Shown here: positions 1-8,065 of the stretch, piece after piece
Layout of the letters: every line of letters begins with the position of its first letter
Position numbering within the stretch: position 1 is the first letter of the stretch
DNA from: Streptomyces sp. NBC_01463
GTDB lineage: Bacteria > Actinomycetota > Actinomycetes > Streptomycetales > Streptomycetaceae
DNA: 64,000 bases
NCBI GenBank assembly: GCA_036227345.1
Contig: CP109468.1
Coordinates: 5,952,001 to 6,016,000 of the forward strand
Direction of reading: 5' to 3'
Made by a program: the position numbers and the translations under genes
The notes under the pieces: model-generated
The model's database searches: none
What the model was told of the DNA's origin: nothing
Seen by the model: only the letters and a program-made list of their open reading frames with translations

Positions 1-1140
1 CATGTTGAGCAGCCAGGGGAAGACGTCGTCCGGCCGCCAGTAGCTCAGCAGCACGCACAGGAAGCCGAACACGGACGAGACCAGGACCGCCGTGCGCGGG
101 ACGCCGGAGGTGACCCGGCCGAGCCGCTTCGGGCCCTGGCCGCGGGCGACCAGCGAACAGGCCATGCGGGAGGCGCCGTAGATGTTGGCGTTCATCGCCG
201 ACAGCAGGGCGACCAGGATGACCACGTTCATGATCTCCGCCGCGCCGCTGATGCCGAGGTGGTCCAGGGCCGCGTAGAACGGGCCCACCTCCACCACCTT
301 CGGGTCGTCCCACGGGACCAGCGTGACGATGACCGCCATCGAGCCGACGTAGAACAGCGCGATCCGCCACATCGCCGTCCGCACGGCCTTCGCGACGCCC
401 TGCACCGGGTTCTCGGACTCCGCCGCGGCGATGGTGACGGTCTCCAGACCGCCGTACGCGAAGACGGACGCGAGCAGCCCGATGACCAGACCCTCGGAGC
501 CGTTCGGCATGAAGCCGCCGTCCCCGCTGAGGTTGCTGGTGCCGGGGGCGTCCGTGCCCGGGAGCACGCCGAGGATCGCCAGCACCCCCAGCACCAGGAA
601 CAGCGTGATCGCGGCGACCTTCAGTGCGGCGAACCAGAACTCGAACTCGCCGAACTTCGTCACCGAGGCCAGGTTCGTTCCCAGGAACACCACCATGAAC
701 AGCGCCACCCAGGCCCACTCCGGGGTCCCGGGCAGCCAGCCGCTGACGATCTGCGCGGCGCCGATGCCTTCGAGGCCGACCGCGACACAGAGCAGCACCC
801 AGAACGCCCAGCCCGCCGTGAACCCGGCCCACGGCCCGATCGCCCGCTCGGCGTGGACGGAGAACGAACCGGAGGCCGGGTTGGCCGCGGACATCTCGCC
901 GAGCATGCGCATCACGAGCATGACCAGCAGTCCGGAGACCGCGTAGGCGATGACGATCGACGGACCGGCGGCGGCGATGCCCGCGCCGGATCCGACGAAC
1001 AGCCCGGCACCGATGACGCCGCCGAGGGCGATCATCGACAGGTGCCGCTGCTTGAGACCGTGGGTGAGGGCCGAGTCGCGCCCGGCGTCGGATGCGACGG
1101 CCGGGGAGCCGGTGGGGGGAGGCGCGGAGGTCCGGGGCAT
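1..1140 (-). CDS. amino-acid permease (APC/AAT family), 3' end outside window
   Basis: Inner-membrane amino-acid/H+ symporter of the AAT branch of the APC superfamily (GabP/ProY-like); the transported amino acid cannot be told from sequence. The first 380 residues are present, reading off the left edge without a stop. After a short cytoplasmic lead the conserved first transmembrane signature (GGVIGAGLFVGSG, about residues 38-50) is followed by the family's R-M-L-G-E-M loop and the N-P-A-S-G-S-F segment, and at least nine hydrophobic segments. The start is the ATG at 1138-1140. It closely resembles the permease at 3497-4957, including a shared E-S-E-N-P segment, so the two look like an old duplication. 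Family call firm, substrate unknown. Confidence 0.93.
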   Translation of the reverse strand, partial: MPRTSAPPPTGSPAVASDAGRDSALTHGLKQRHLSMIALGGVIGAGLFVGSGAGIAAAGPSIVIAYAVSGLLVMLVMRMLGEMSAANPASGSFSVHAERAIGPWAGFTAGWAFWVLLCVAVGLEGIGAAQIVSGWLPGTPEWAWVALFMVVFLGTNLASVTKFGEFEFWFAALKVAAITLFLVLGVLAILGVLPGTDAPGTSNLSGDGGFMPNGSEGLVIGLLASVFAYGGLETVTIAAAESENPVQGVAKAVRTAMWRIALFYVGSMAVIVTLVPWDDPKVVEVGPFYAALDHLGISGAAEIMNVVILVALLSAMNANIYGASRMACSLVARGQGPKRLGRVTSGVPRTAVLVSSVFGFLCVLLSYWRPDDVFPWLLNM

Positions 1141-1367
1141 GGACGAACTCTGTTCGGTCGGTGAGACGGGGGGACGTGTACACAGTCTGAACACGCACCC
1201 CGTTCACCGGGAACAGCTGTCCGCTATACGGGCACCAGGCTCACACACGCCGCACACCCGGCCCTGACGAGCCGCTCGCCGCCACCAACCGGCGCTTTAG
1301 AGGGAATTCACAGTCGGCCCTGCGGAGACCTGCCCGGCCGCCGGAGGTGGAATGCGCCCTCACCTCA

Positions 1368-1381
1368 GTGACGAGCGTCAC
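1368..1381. promoter_or_regulatory. Crp-like palindrome GTGACGAGCGTCAC
   Basis: Perfect 6-bp inverted repeat with a 2-base centre. It matches the GTG-N6-GNCAC consensus I recall for the Streptomyces cAMP receptor protein. It lies 151 bases before the bioY start and 228 before the permease start, so it could serve either. Match is by eye only; other dimeric regulators could use the same palindrome. Confidence 0.4.
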
Positions 1382-1387
1382 GCCCCG

Positions 1388-1399
1388 ACGCAATTGCGT
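1388..1399. promoter_or_regulatory. perfect palindrome ACGCAATTGCGT
   Basis: A 12-base perfect palindrome centred on AATT, 6 bases after the Crp-like site, in the bioY/permease intergenic region. Likely a protein-binding site because AT-centred palindromes are rare in DNA this GC-rich. The binding protein is unknown. Confidence 0.35.
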
Positions 1400-1531
1400 G
1401 CCGTCCTTTGTGTGAACCCCACCAATCCCTCAACCGCCGCTTTGTCGGCCGCTGATGGTGATCCGGCGACACTCCGTCGGCTAACGTCAGCCTCAGTCTG
1501 TCCCCACCTGCCCTCACCCCGCGGAGTCCCG

Positions 1532-2128
1532 ATGAGCACTGCTGCCGCCGCCCCCGTCCGTACCGGAGCGGTCCTCGCCGATCTGCTGCCCGCCGTCCGG
1601 CACCGCTACGCCGTGGACACCGCCCTGGTGCTCGGCGGCGCCGCGCTGACCGGCATAGCGGCCCAGATCGCCGTGCCGATCCCCGGCTCCCCGGTCCCGG
1701 TCACCGGCCAGACCTTCGCCGCGCTCCTGGTCGGCACCGCGCTCGGCGCCCGCCGCGGCTTCCTCTCCCTCGCCGTGTACGCGCTCGTCGGCATGGCCGG
1801 CATGCCGTGGTTCTCGGCCGGCAGCTCCGGCGCGGGCGGCGCCTCCTTCGGCTACGTGCTCGGCATGCTGCTCGCCGCCACCGTGGTCGGCGGCCTCGCC
1901 CGCCGCGGCGGCGACCGCTCGGTGCTGCGCACCGCGGGCACGATGGTGCTCGGCTCGGCGATCATCTACGCGGTCGGCGTGCCCTACCTGGCGCTGTCCA
2001 CCGGCATGTCGGCGAGCGCCGCGATCGCGGCCGGCCTGACGCCGTTCCTGCTCGGCGACGCGCTGAAGGCCGCGCTCGCCATGGGCGCGCTGCCCGCGTC
2101 CTGGAAGCTCATCGGCCGCCGCGGCTGA
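1532..2128 (+). CDS. bioY: BioY-family biotin transporter (S component)
   Basis: Substrate-binding integral membrane subunit of an energy-coupling-factor (ECF) biotin uptake system. The 198-residue product has about six hydrophobic segments and the BioY signature in its first third (VPIPGSPVPVTGQTFAALLV region, about residues 48-67) followed by G-x-A-L-G-A-R-R-G, with the P-F-L-L-G-D-x-L-K segment near the C terminus. The ATG at 1532 follows GCGGAGTCCCG; the frame is open further upstream but that part is not BioY-like. No BioM/BioN (ATPase/T component) genes are adjacent, so it would use shared ECF modules or work alone. Its 3' end overlaps the convergent oxidoreductase gene by 20 bp. Family call firm. 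Confidence 0.95.
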   Translation: MSTAAAAPVRTGAVLADLLPAVRHRYAVDTALVLGGAALTGIAAQIAVPIPGSPVPVTGQTFAALLVGTALGARRGFLSLAVYALVGMAGMPWFSAGSSGAGGASFGYVLGMLLAATVVGGLARRGGDRSVLRTAGTMVLGSAIIYAVGVPYLALSTGMSASAAIAAGLTPFLLGDALKAALAMGALPASWKLIGRRG

Positions 2129-3407
2129 TGCCGTAGCTCCCACCGAAGAGGCTCGCCGGGTCGTATCGCGACACCAGACCGGCGAGCCTCTCGTGCGTCC
2201 GCAGGCCGTGGAGGTCCTCGGTGCGGTCCCCGCCGCCGAAGGAGAAGTTCAGCGAACGGCCAATGACCAGCGGCCCCAGGACCGCGGCCACCTGCTCGTA
2301 CAGCGCCCGGACCGACGCCACGTCCGTCCCGTCCAGCGGTGACAGCAGCCGCAGCAGAAAGCCGGCGTCCCGGTGGGGCACCGCACTGTCCGGCTCCGGA
2401 GCGGCGGCCAGCGCGCCGCCCAGGTGGTTCAACTGCACCACGGTCATCGTGGGCGCCTTCCGGCCGGTCAGCTCCAGCACCCGCGCCGCACGTTCCGCAT
2501 CGATGCCGCGCAGCATCAGCCCGTCCCCGTAGTAGGCGTGCGGGAACGGCGGATCGCTGTGGATGGTGTGGCTCTCCGTGTACGGCATCTCCCGCAGCGA
2601 GTCGGCCAGTACGGGGCCGGCCTGCCGCAGCGGTGCGACGAGGCGTTCGCCCTCGGCGGCGGAGCCGGTGTACGCGACCCGCACCGAGACCACGTACCGG
2701 CCGCGCAGTTCCGCAGGGACCTGCGGGAGGTCCGGGTAGACGAGTGCGCCGACCGACGAGGTCAGCGCCGCGGGCACGGACCGGGCCCACTCCAGATAGC
2801 GCCGGAGCACCTGAGCGCCGGCCTCCCCGTCCCCGCCGAAGGCGATCGAGCCGCCGTACAGCCGGGCCACCGGGACCAGCCCGGTCTCCATCGCGGTCAC
2901 CACGCCCAGCCGGTGCCCGCCGCCGCGCAGCCCCCAGAACAGCTCGGGCTCGTCCTCCGCGGTGACCCGGCGCAGCACCCCGTCCCCGGTCACCACGTCG
3001 AACGAGCGGACCAGGTCGGCGGCGTAGCCGAACTCCCGGGCCAGCAGGCCGAGACCTCCGCCGAGCGTGTACGAGACGGCGCCGACACCGGGGGAGGAGC
3101 CGTTCAGCGGGGCGAGCCCGTGCGGGGCGGCCGCCTCGATCACCCGGCCCCAGTTCACGCCCGCGCCGATCCGGGCGGTGCGGCGCACCGGATCGACCAG
3201 GACGGAGTCCATCCGCCGGGTGTCGATCAGGACGCCGCCCTCGACGGCCCCGGCCAGGCCGTGCCCGGTGGCGTGGACGCCCACCCGGAGCCCGTCCCGG
3301 GCGGCCCGGGCCACGGCGGTTCGTACGTCCTCGGCCCCGGCGGCCTCGACGACGAGGTCCGGGCGGATCGCGAATCCGGTCTGGTATCCGGTGGGGACGG
3401 CAGTCAT
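2109..3407 (-). CDS. FAD-binding oxidoreductase (berberine-bridge/VAO type)
   Basis: 432-residue flavoenzyme of the PF01565 + BBE family, which oxidises sugars, alcohols or secondary metabolites with FAD often covalently bound. Seen: the PCMH-type FAD domain (residues about 1-170) with a glycine-rich H-A-T-G-H-G segment at the usual histidyl-FAD position, then G-A-G-V-N-W-G, G-S-S-P-G-V-G-A-V-S-Y and the T-L-G-G-G-L-G-L-L-A-R-E-F-G loop; the C terminus (S-R-Y-D-P-A-S-L-F) matches the BBE end. The substrate is not predictable. The ATG at 3405-3407 is preceded by a Shine-Dalgarno AAGGAG that lies inside a perfect hairpin, with a separate palindrome further upstream (both listed). The stop overlaps the end of bioY. 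Confidence 0.92.
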   Translation of the reverse strand: MTAVPTGYQTGFAIRPDLVVEAAGAEDVRTAVARAARDGLRVGVHATGHGLAGAVEGGVLIDTRRMDSVLVDPVRRTARIGAGVNWGRVIEAAAPHGLAPLNGSSPGVGAVSYTLGGGLGLLAREFGYAADLVRSFDVVTGDGVLRRVTAEDEPELFWGLRGGGHRLGVVTAMETGLVPVARLYGGSIAFGGDGEAGAQVLRRYLEWARSVPAALTSSVGALVYPDLPQVPAELRGRYVVSVRVAYTGSAAEGERLVAPLRQAGPVLADSLREMPYTESHTIHSDPPFPHAYYGDGLMLRGIDAERAARVLELTGRKAPTMTVVQLNHLGGALAAAPEPDSAVPHRDAGFLLRLLSPLDGTDVASVRALYEQVAAVLGPLVIGRSLNFSFGGGDRTEDLHGLRTHERLAGLVSRYDPASLFGGSYGISRGGR

Positions 3408-3410
3408 GGC

Positions 3411-3457
3411 GGAGGCTCTCCTTCGCTCGCTCGGTGCGCTGACGAAGGAGAGCCTCC
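3411..3457 (-). promoter_or_regulatory. 5'-leader hairpin that sequesters the oxidoreductase RBS
   Basis: Perfect 15-bp inverted repeat (arms 3411-3425 and 3443-3457, loop 17 bases) ending 3 bases before the ATG of the FAD oxidoreductase. In the minus-strand transcript the downstream arm carries the Shine-Dalgarno CGAAGGAGAG, so the stem would hide it from ribosomes. The repeat is plain in the sequence; the regulatory effect is inference. Confidence 0.7.
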
Positions 3458-3462
3458 CCGGG

Positions 3463-3487
3463 ATACCTGACAGATCCCGTCAGGTAT
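3463..3487. promoter_or_regulatory. operator-like palindrome ATACCTGAC-N7-GTCAGGTAT
   Basis: Perfect 9-bp arms separated by AGATCCC, lying between the second permease (stop at 3497) and the FAD oxidoreductase leader. The AT-rich outer ends and lack of a T tract fit an operator better than a terminator. HxlR, MarR and TetR regulators bind such sites. No regulator gene is adjacent. Confidence 0.5.
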
Positions 3488-3496
3488 GGACCGGTG

Positions 3497-4957
3497 TCAC
3501 CCGGCGGTCTTCCCGGCCGGTTCGCCGTTGCGGCGCCGGCGCGCCTCACGTACCAGCGAGATGGCCACCACCAGCACCGCGACCAGCAGCGACAGCAGCA
3601 CCTGCTCGCGTCCGGCGTCGTCCGTGAGCATGTAGACCAGCACGAACGAGATCATCGCGATGGTCGCCCAGGTCAGGTACGGGAAGAGCCACATCCGTAC
3701 GACCAGCTTCTCCGGCGACTCGCGCAGGATGATGCCGCGCATCCGCAGCTGGGTGAAGCAGATGACCAGCCAGACGAAGAGGGCGACCGCACCGGACGAG
3801 TTCAGCAGGAACGCGAAGACGGTGTCGGGCCACTGGTAGTTGAAGAAGACGGCGACGAAGCCGAAGACGACGGAGGAGAGGATCGCCGCCTGCGGCACCC
3901 CCCGCTTGTTGGTGCGGGCGAACGCCTTGGGGGCGTCGCCGCGGCCGCCGAGCGAGAAGGCCATCCGGGAGGCCGTGTAGAGGCCCGAGTTGAGGCAGGA
4001 CAGCACGGCCGTCAGCACGATGACGTCCATCACCTGGCCGGCGTGCGGGATGCCGATGACGTCGAGCGCGGCGACATAACTGCCCTTGTCGAGGATCGAC
4101 GGGTCGTTCCACGGCAGCAGCGTCAGCACGACGAAGATCGAGCCGAGGTAGAAGACGGCGATCCGCCAGATCACGCTGTTGGTGGCCTTCTGGACGGCGC
4201 GCTGCGGGTTCTCCGACTCACCGGCCGCCAGCGTCACGATCTCGCTGCCCATGAAGGAGAAGACGACCATCAGCACGCCGGTGAGGATCGCGCCCGGACC
4301 CTTCGGGAAGAAACCGCCGGTGTCGGTGAGGTGGGCCACCCCTGACCCGGCGTGGTCCGAGCCGGGCAGCACGCCGAACACGGCGAGCAGGCCGACGATC
4401 ACGAACGCGCCGATCGCGACCACCTTGATCCCGGCGAACCAGAACTCGAACTCACCGTACGAACCGACCGAGACCAGGTTCGTCGCGGTCAGCACCAGCA
4501 TCACGATCAGCGCCCAGCCCCACTGGGGCACGCCCGGCACCCAGCTCTCCAGGATCTTGGCGCCCGCCGTGGCCTCGACGGCGAGCACCACGACCCAGAA
4601 GAACCAGTACAGCCAGCCGATGGAGAAACCGGCCCAGCGGCCCAGCGCCTGGTCGGCGTAGGTGGAGAAGGAGCCCGAAGCGGGGCGGGCGGCCGCCATC
4701 TCGCCGAGCATCCGCATCACGAAGACGACCATCAGGCCGACCAGTGCGTACGACAGCAGGATGGCCGGTCCGGCGGCGGCGATGCCGGCTCCGGAGCCCA
4801 CGAACAGGCCCGCGCCGATGACACCGCCGATCGCGATCATCGAGAGGTGACGGTTCTTGAGACCGGCCTGGAGCCCGTCCCCGGGCCCCGTCCGGTCCGA
4901 ACGGTCCGGCCCGTCGGGCTCGTGGCCCGGCCCTGCCAGAGTCGTCTGCGACGTCAT
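3497..4957 (-). CDS. amino-acid permease (APC/AAT family)
   Basis: 486-residue proton-coupled amino-acid importer of the GabP/CycA-like AAT group, with 12 expected transmembrane segments and a hydrophilic N-terminal tail of about 35 residues. Diagnostic stretches: GGVIGAGLFVGSGAGIAAAG (first helix), R-M-L-G-E-M, A-R-P-A-S-G-S-F, Y-G-E-F-E-F-W-F and the A-S-R-M-A-F-S-L-G-G-R-G-D-A-P segment before the eighth helix. The C terminus is basic (R-E-A-R-R-R-R). The ATG is preceded by AAGGATTCGATCC. It is a paralogue of the permease at 1-1140. Substrate not predictable: GABA, aromatic or branched amino acids are all possible. Confidence 0.95.
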   Translation of the reverse strand: MTSQTTLAGPGHEPDGPDRSDRTGPGDGLQAGLKNRHLSMIAIGGVIGAGLFVGSGAGIAAAGPAILLSYALVGLMVVFVMRMLGEMAAARPASGSFSTYADQALGRWAGFSIGWLYWFFWVVVLAVEATAGAKILESWVPGVPQWGWALIVMLVLTATNLVSVGSYGEFEFWFAGIKVVAIGAFVIVGLLAVFGVLPGSDHAGSGVAHLTDTGGFFPKGPGAILTGVLMVVFSFMGSEIVTLAAGESENPQRAVQKATNSVIWRIAVFYLGSIFVVLTLLPWNDPSILDKGSYVAALDVIGIPHAGQVMDVIVLTAVLSCLNSGLYTASRMAFSLGGRGDAPKAFARTNKRGVPQAAILSSVVFGFVAVFFNYQWPDTVFAFLLNSSGAVALFVWLVICFTQLRMRGIILRESPEKLVVRMWLFPYLTWATIAMISFVLVYMLTDDAGREQVLLSLLVAVLVVAISLVREARRRRNGEPAGKTAG

Positions 4958-5095
4958 GGATCGAATCCTTACGTTTTCGGATCACTCGGTTGCGTCCTGG
5001 CCGCTCCCACGGTGGTGGGGCGGCAAGCGATGCATTGAAGCCCGGCGAACCCCGAAAGCGGAACCCATTCCTCCGATTCGTTGACCGGATCGTTG

Positions 5096-5119
5096 CCTGT
5101 GTGGCATCCCGCACACAGG
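5096..5119. promoter_or_regulatory. inverted repeat CCTGTGTG-N8-CACACAGG
   Basis: Perfect 8-bp inverted repeat with an 8-base centre, located 70 bases before rpiB and 139 bases before the divergent permease. Size and spacing suit a dimeric regulator's operator. No known motif could be assigned. Confidence 0.35.
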
Positions 5120-5188
5120 GCCCGCACACGGGGGCCACACCGCACCCCGTCGTCGGCTACCCGGCGTCACTCGTGCCACACTCCTCCC

Positions 5189-5677
5189 ATGCGCGTGTAC
5201 CTCGGATCCGACCATGCCGGTTACGAACTCAAGAACCACCTCGTCGAGTGGCTCAAGGCCCAGGGCCACGAAGTCACCGACTGCGGTCCCCACATCTATG
5301 ACGCCCAGGACGACTACCCGCCGTTCTGCCTGCGTGCCGCCGAGAAGACGGCCGCTGACCCGGACAGCCTCGGCATCGTGATCGGTGGATCCGGCAACGG
5401 CGAGCAGATGGCCGCGAACAAGGTCAAGGGCGTCCGCGCCGCACTCGCCTGGAGCGAGCAGACCGCCGCACTGGGCCGCGAGCACAACGACGCCAACGTG
5501 ATCTCCATCGGCGGCCGCATGCACACGGCCGAGGAGTCCACCAAGTTCGTCGAGATCTTCCTGGCGACCCCGTACTCGGGCGAGGAGCGGCACACCCGCC
5601 GCATCGAGATGCTCACGGCGTACGAGAACACCGGCGAGCTCCCCCCGGTCCCGGCCCACCACCCGCAGCAGGGCTGA
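5189..5677 (+). CDS. rpiB: ribose-5-phosphate isomerase B
   Basis: Interconverts ribose 5-phosphate and ribulose 5-phosphate in the pentose phosphate pathway (cytoplasm). The 162-residue product begins with the family motif G-S-D-H-A-G-Y-E-L-K (residues 6-15) and carries the phosphate/anion loop I-G-G-S-G-N-G-E-Q. Glu72 occupies the place where the E. coli enzyme has its catalytic cysteine; this is the actinobacterial type described for the M. tuberculosis enzyme. H-x-x-A-N-V-I-S-I-G and the R-R-I segment for phosphate binding are present. The ATG at 5189 is chosen because family similarity begins there. A CACACT hexamer 6 bases before it hints at a leaderless start, but weakly. The glycosylase gene follows after 73 bases. 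Confidence 0.95.
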   Translation: MRVYLGSDHAGYELKNHLVEWLKAQGHEVTDCGPHIYDAQDDYPPFCLRAAEKTAADPDSLGIVIGGSGNGEQMAANKVKGVRAALAWSEQTAALGREHNDANVISIGGRMHTAEESTKFVEIFLATPYSGEERHTRRIEMLTAYENTGELPPVPAHHPQQG

Positions 5678-5750
5678 CCGACCCCATGTCCTGAACCGTG
5701 CCGCCGGTGTCCCCGGCGGCACAGCCATGTCACCGAGGAGAGCCCCAGTC

Positions 5751-6560
5751 GTGCCCGAGGGACACACCATCCACCGCCTCGCGGACGACCACCGGGACCG
5801 GTTCGCCGGACGGCCGGTGCGGGTGAGCAGCCCGCAGGGCAAGTTCGCCGACAGCGCGGACCTGCTCGACGGCCGGGTGCTGGAGGGGACGGACGCCCAC
5901 GGCAAGCACCTCTTCCTGGGCTTCGAGGGCACCGGCTGGGTGCACATCCACCTCGGCCTGTTCGGCAAGCTCGGATTCGGTACGGTCCCGGCCCCGCCGC
6001 CCACCGACACGGTCCGGCTGCGCCTGCTGAACGACGAACACCACGCCGATCTGCGCGGCCCCACCACCTGCGCCCTGATCACGGACGCCGAGAAGCGCGC
6101 GATACACGACCGGCTGGGCCCCGACCCGCTGCGCGACGGCGACGACGGCGAGCGGGCCCGGCAGCGGATCTCCCGCAGCCGGATCACCGTGGCGGCGCTG
6201 CTGATGGACCAGAAGGTCGTCGCGGGCGTGGGCAACGTGTACCGCGCGGAGGTGCTGTTCCGGCACGGCATCGACCCGTACCGGGCGGGCAGGGACCTCA
6301 CCCGCCGCGAGTGGGACGCGATCTGGGCGGACCTGCGCGCGCTGATGCGCGAGGGCGTACGGAACAACCGCATCGACACGGTCCGCCCCGAGCACCTGCC
6401 CGAGGCGATGGGCCGCCCGCCGCGCGTGGACGACCACGGCGGCGAGGTGTACGTCTACCGGCGCGCCCGCCAGGCCTGCCACATCTGCGGCACGGAGATC
6501 CGCACGGCGGACCTGGCGGCCAGGAACCTGTTCTGGTGCCCGACCTGCCAGTCCCGCTGA
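5751..6560 (+). CDS. Fpg/Nei-family DNA glycosylase (endonuclease VIII type)
   Basis: Base-excision repair enzyme that removes oxidised bases and cleaves the abasic site. The product of 269 residues starts M-P-E-G-H-T-I-H, so after Met removal Pro is the N-terminal nucleophile and Glu the acid, as in the family. A conserved Lys lies in the H-G-K-H-L-F segment (about residue 52), V-A-G-V-G-N-V-Y-R-A-E is the helix-two-turn-helix region, and a C-terminal zinc finger has spacing C-x2-C-x16-C-x2-C. The opening resembles mycobacterial Nei rather than MutM (which starts M-P-E-L-P-E). GTG at 5751 is chosen because it places Pro at position 2 and follows GAGGAGAG. Likely co-transcribed with rpiB. Confidence 0.95.
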   Translation: MPEGHTIHRLADDHRDRFAGRPVRVSSPQGKFADSADLLDGRVLEGTDAHGKHLFLGFEGTGWVHIHLGLFGKLGFGTVPAPPPTDTVRLRLLNDEHHADLRGPTTCALITDAEKRAIHDRLGPDPLRDGDDGERARQRISRSRITVAALLMDQKVVAGVGNVYRAEVLFRHGIDPYRAGRDLTRREWDAIWADLRALMREGVRNNRIDTVRPEHLPEAMGRPPRVDDHGGEVYVYRRARQACHICGTEIRTADLAARNLFWCPTCQSR

Positions 6561-6574
6561 TCACGGCGATTCCG

Positions 6575-6697
6575 GCGAGATCAGGCCCGCCCGGCGATTG
6601 AGGACAGAGCGCCCGGAGGGCGCTGCGCGGCAGCCTGCGGCGCCCGGCCGTTACGCTCTCGCCCCGCGAGATCAGGCCCGTCCGGCGATTGAGGACA
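6575..6697. repeat. two copies of a 32-bp dispersed repeat
   Basis: Copies at 6575-6606 and 6666-6697 differ at a single base; the shared core is CCGGCGATTGAGGAC. I recall this core as a very common intergenic repeat in Streptomyces genomes. They lie between the convergent ends of the glycosylase and Eis-like genes, 91 bases apart. Function unknown. Confidence 0.75.
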
Positions 6698-6727
6698 AGG
6701 CCCGTCGCCGGACAGCCCCGCACCCCG

Positions 6728-7960
6728 CTAGAACCCCCGCGGCAGCCACGGCGCCACGTCGGACAGGAACGCCGACGACGCCTCCGCCACCGCCCCGGCC
6801 CGCAGCTCCCGTACCCGCCCGGCCAGCGCCAGCGCGCTCAGTGCCTCGCCGCCCAGATACGCGGAGGCCAACTCCCGTACCGACAGGGCCAGATCCGCAG
6901 CCTCCTCGGTGCGCTTGCACGACGCGCCGCCCTTCGCGTCGGCGGTCAGCCGCCAACGCCCCGCGTTCCAGGGGCAGAACGCGTCCTCGACATCGAGCAC
7001 CACGTCCAGCGGCCCCCGGTAGGTCCGCGCCTCCAGCGCGGCGCCCACGTCGACCAGCCGCACGTGGAGCGAGTCCCGCTGCCGGATGTCGCACCGCCGC
7101 ACGTCCGACACCAGGTGCAGCACCGCGTCGTCCACCGGCCGGTTCCGCGCCTCGACCGTCGACGTCAGGTCAATCCCGAACAGGAACCGCCACAGCGCCG
7201 CGTACCCCGCCGGGTCCAGCGCGGCGAGATCGCTCACCACGACCCGGCCCTTGGGGCCGGCCTTGTCCCATTCGGGCTTGATGTGATAGTTCGTGTAACC
7301 CACGAGCTCGCCGTCGCGCTCCGCCAGCAGGCACTGGAGCGCCGAGCCGCCCTGGCGCGTACTCACCGGATCGACCAGCGGCTTGCGCTCCCAGCCGGGA
7401 CCGTGGGCCGGGGTGCCGGGACGTTCCGCCACCAGCCGCGCGTACACGCTCTCGCACGCCGCGACCGCCTCGTCCTTCTTCGCGTACCGCAGCCGGATCC
7501 CTTCCGTGCCCTCCGGCACGCTCAGCCGCACCCGGTCCGTGTCGATCGACAGGGACATCTGGCGGGTCGCCGCCCCGTACCCGAAGCGCCCGTAGATCGC
7601 GGGTTCCGACGCCGTCAGCACGGCGATCGGCTCACCCAGCGCCCGTACGTCGTCGAGCTGGCGGCGCATCATCGAGGTCAGCAGACCGCGCCTGCGGTGC
7701 GTGGCCGCGACGCTCACCATCGTGACGCCCGCCGCCGGTACCAGCGCCCCGCCCGGCACGGCCACCCGGAAGCTGAACGCCCCCGCCGTCGCGACGACAT
7801 CGTCGCCGTCCCAGATCCCGATCGACCGCTCGCACTCGGTCAGTTCCTGATCCAGTTCGCGCTGCTCGGGAGCCTCCGGGTCCCCGCCGAACGCGAGCTC
7901 CAGGCTCTCGAACCACTCGTTCCACTCGGCCGGCTTCAACACACGGAGCTCTGTAGTCAT
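6728..7960 (-). CDS. Eis-like GNAT N-acetyltransferase
   Basis: 410-residue member of the 'enhanced intracellular survival' family: an N-terminal GNAT domain, a second GNAT-like domain and a C-terminal sterol-carrier-protein (SCP2)-like domain. Acetyl-CoA is bound by V-S-V-A-A-T-H-R-R-R-G-L-L-T-S-M-M (about residues 79-95), and the F-G-Y-G-A-A segment follows at the end of the first domain, as in Eis. Mycobacterial Eis multi-acetylates aminoglycosides and lysines; Streptomyces members are mostly uncharacterised, so antibiotic acetylation is possible but not shown. ATG at 7958-7960. The upstream region is short and shared with the divergent phosphatase gene. Confidence 0.92.
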   Translation of the reverse strand: MTTELRVLKPAEWNEWFESLELAFGGDPEAPEQRELDQELTECERSIGIWDGDDVVATAGAFSFRVAVPGGALVPAAGVTMVSVAATHRRRGLLTSMMRRQLDDVRALGEPIAVLTASEPAIYGRFGYGAATRQMSLSIDTDRVRLSVPEGTEGIRLRYAKKDEAVAACESVYARLVAERPGTPAHGPGWERKPLVDPVSTRQGGSALQCLLAERDGELVGYTNYHIKPEWDKAGPKGRVVVSDLAALDPAGYAALWRFLFGIDLTSTVEARNRPVDDAVLHLVSDVRRCDIRQRDSLHVRLVDVGAALEARTYRGPLDVVLDVEDAFCPWNAGRWRLTADAKGGASCKRTEEAADLALSVRELASAYLGGEALSALALAGRVRELRAGAVAEASSAFLSDVAPWLPRGF

Positions 7961-8065
7961 ATGCCATGCCTACCAGGGGTACGGCGGACGGGCGAACCGA
8001 TTTCGAACGCATTGTCACCGGGGTCCCCCTGCACCGGAGCCCGTCGGGTGGATAAGGTCCCCGCA

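Larger units (their letters stand above)
1141..1531. promoter_or_regulatory. divergent intergenic region between permease and bioY
   Basis: This 391-base non-coding stretch must hold the promoters of the permease (minus) and bioY (plus). I see no gene in it. It contains a Crp-like palindrome at 1368-1381 and a 12-base perfect palindrome at 1388-1399 (both listed separately). No convincing -35/-10 pair could be fixed by eye. Confidence 0.6.

Noticed and set aside
3463..3487. The ATACCTGAC palindrome as a rho-independent terminator for the permease
   Set aside because: It lies 10-34 bases past the permease stop, so this cannot be excluded, but the short AT-ended stem, 7-base centre and missing T tract fit an operator better.
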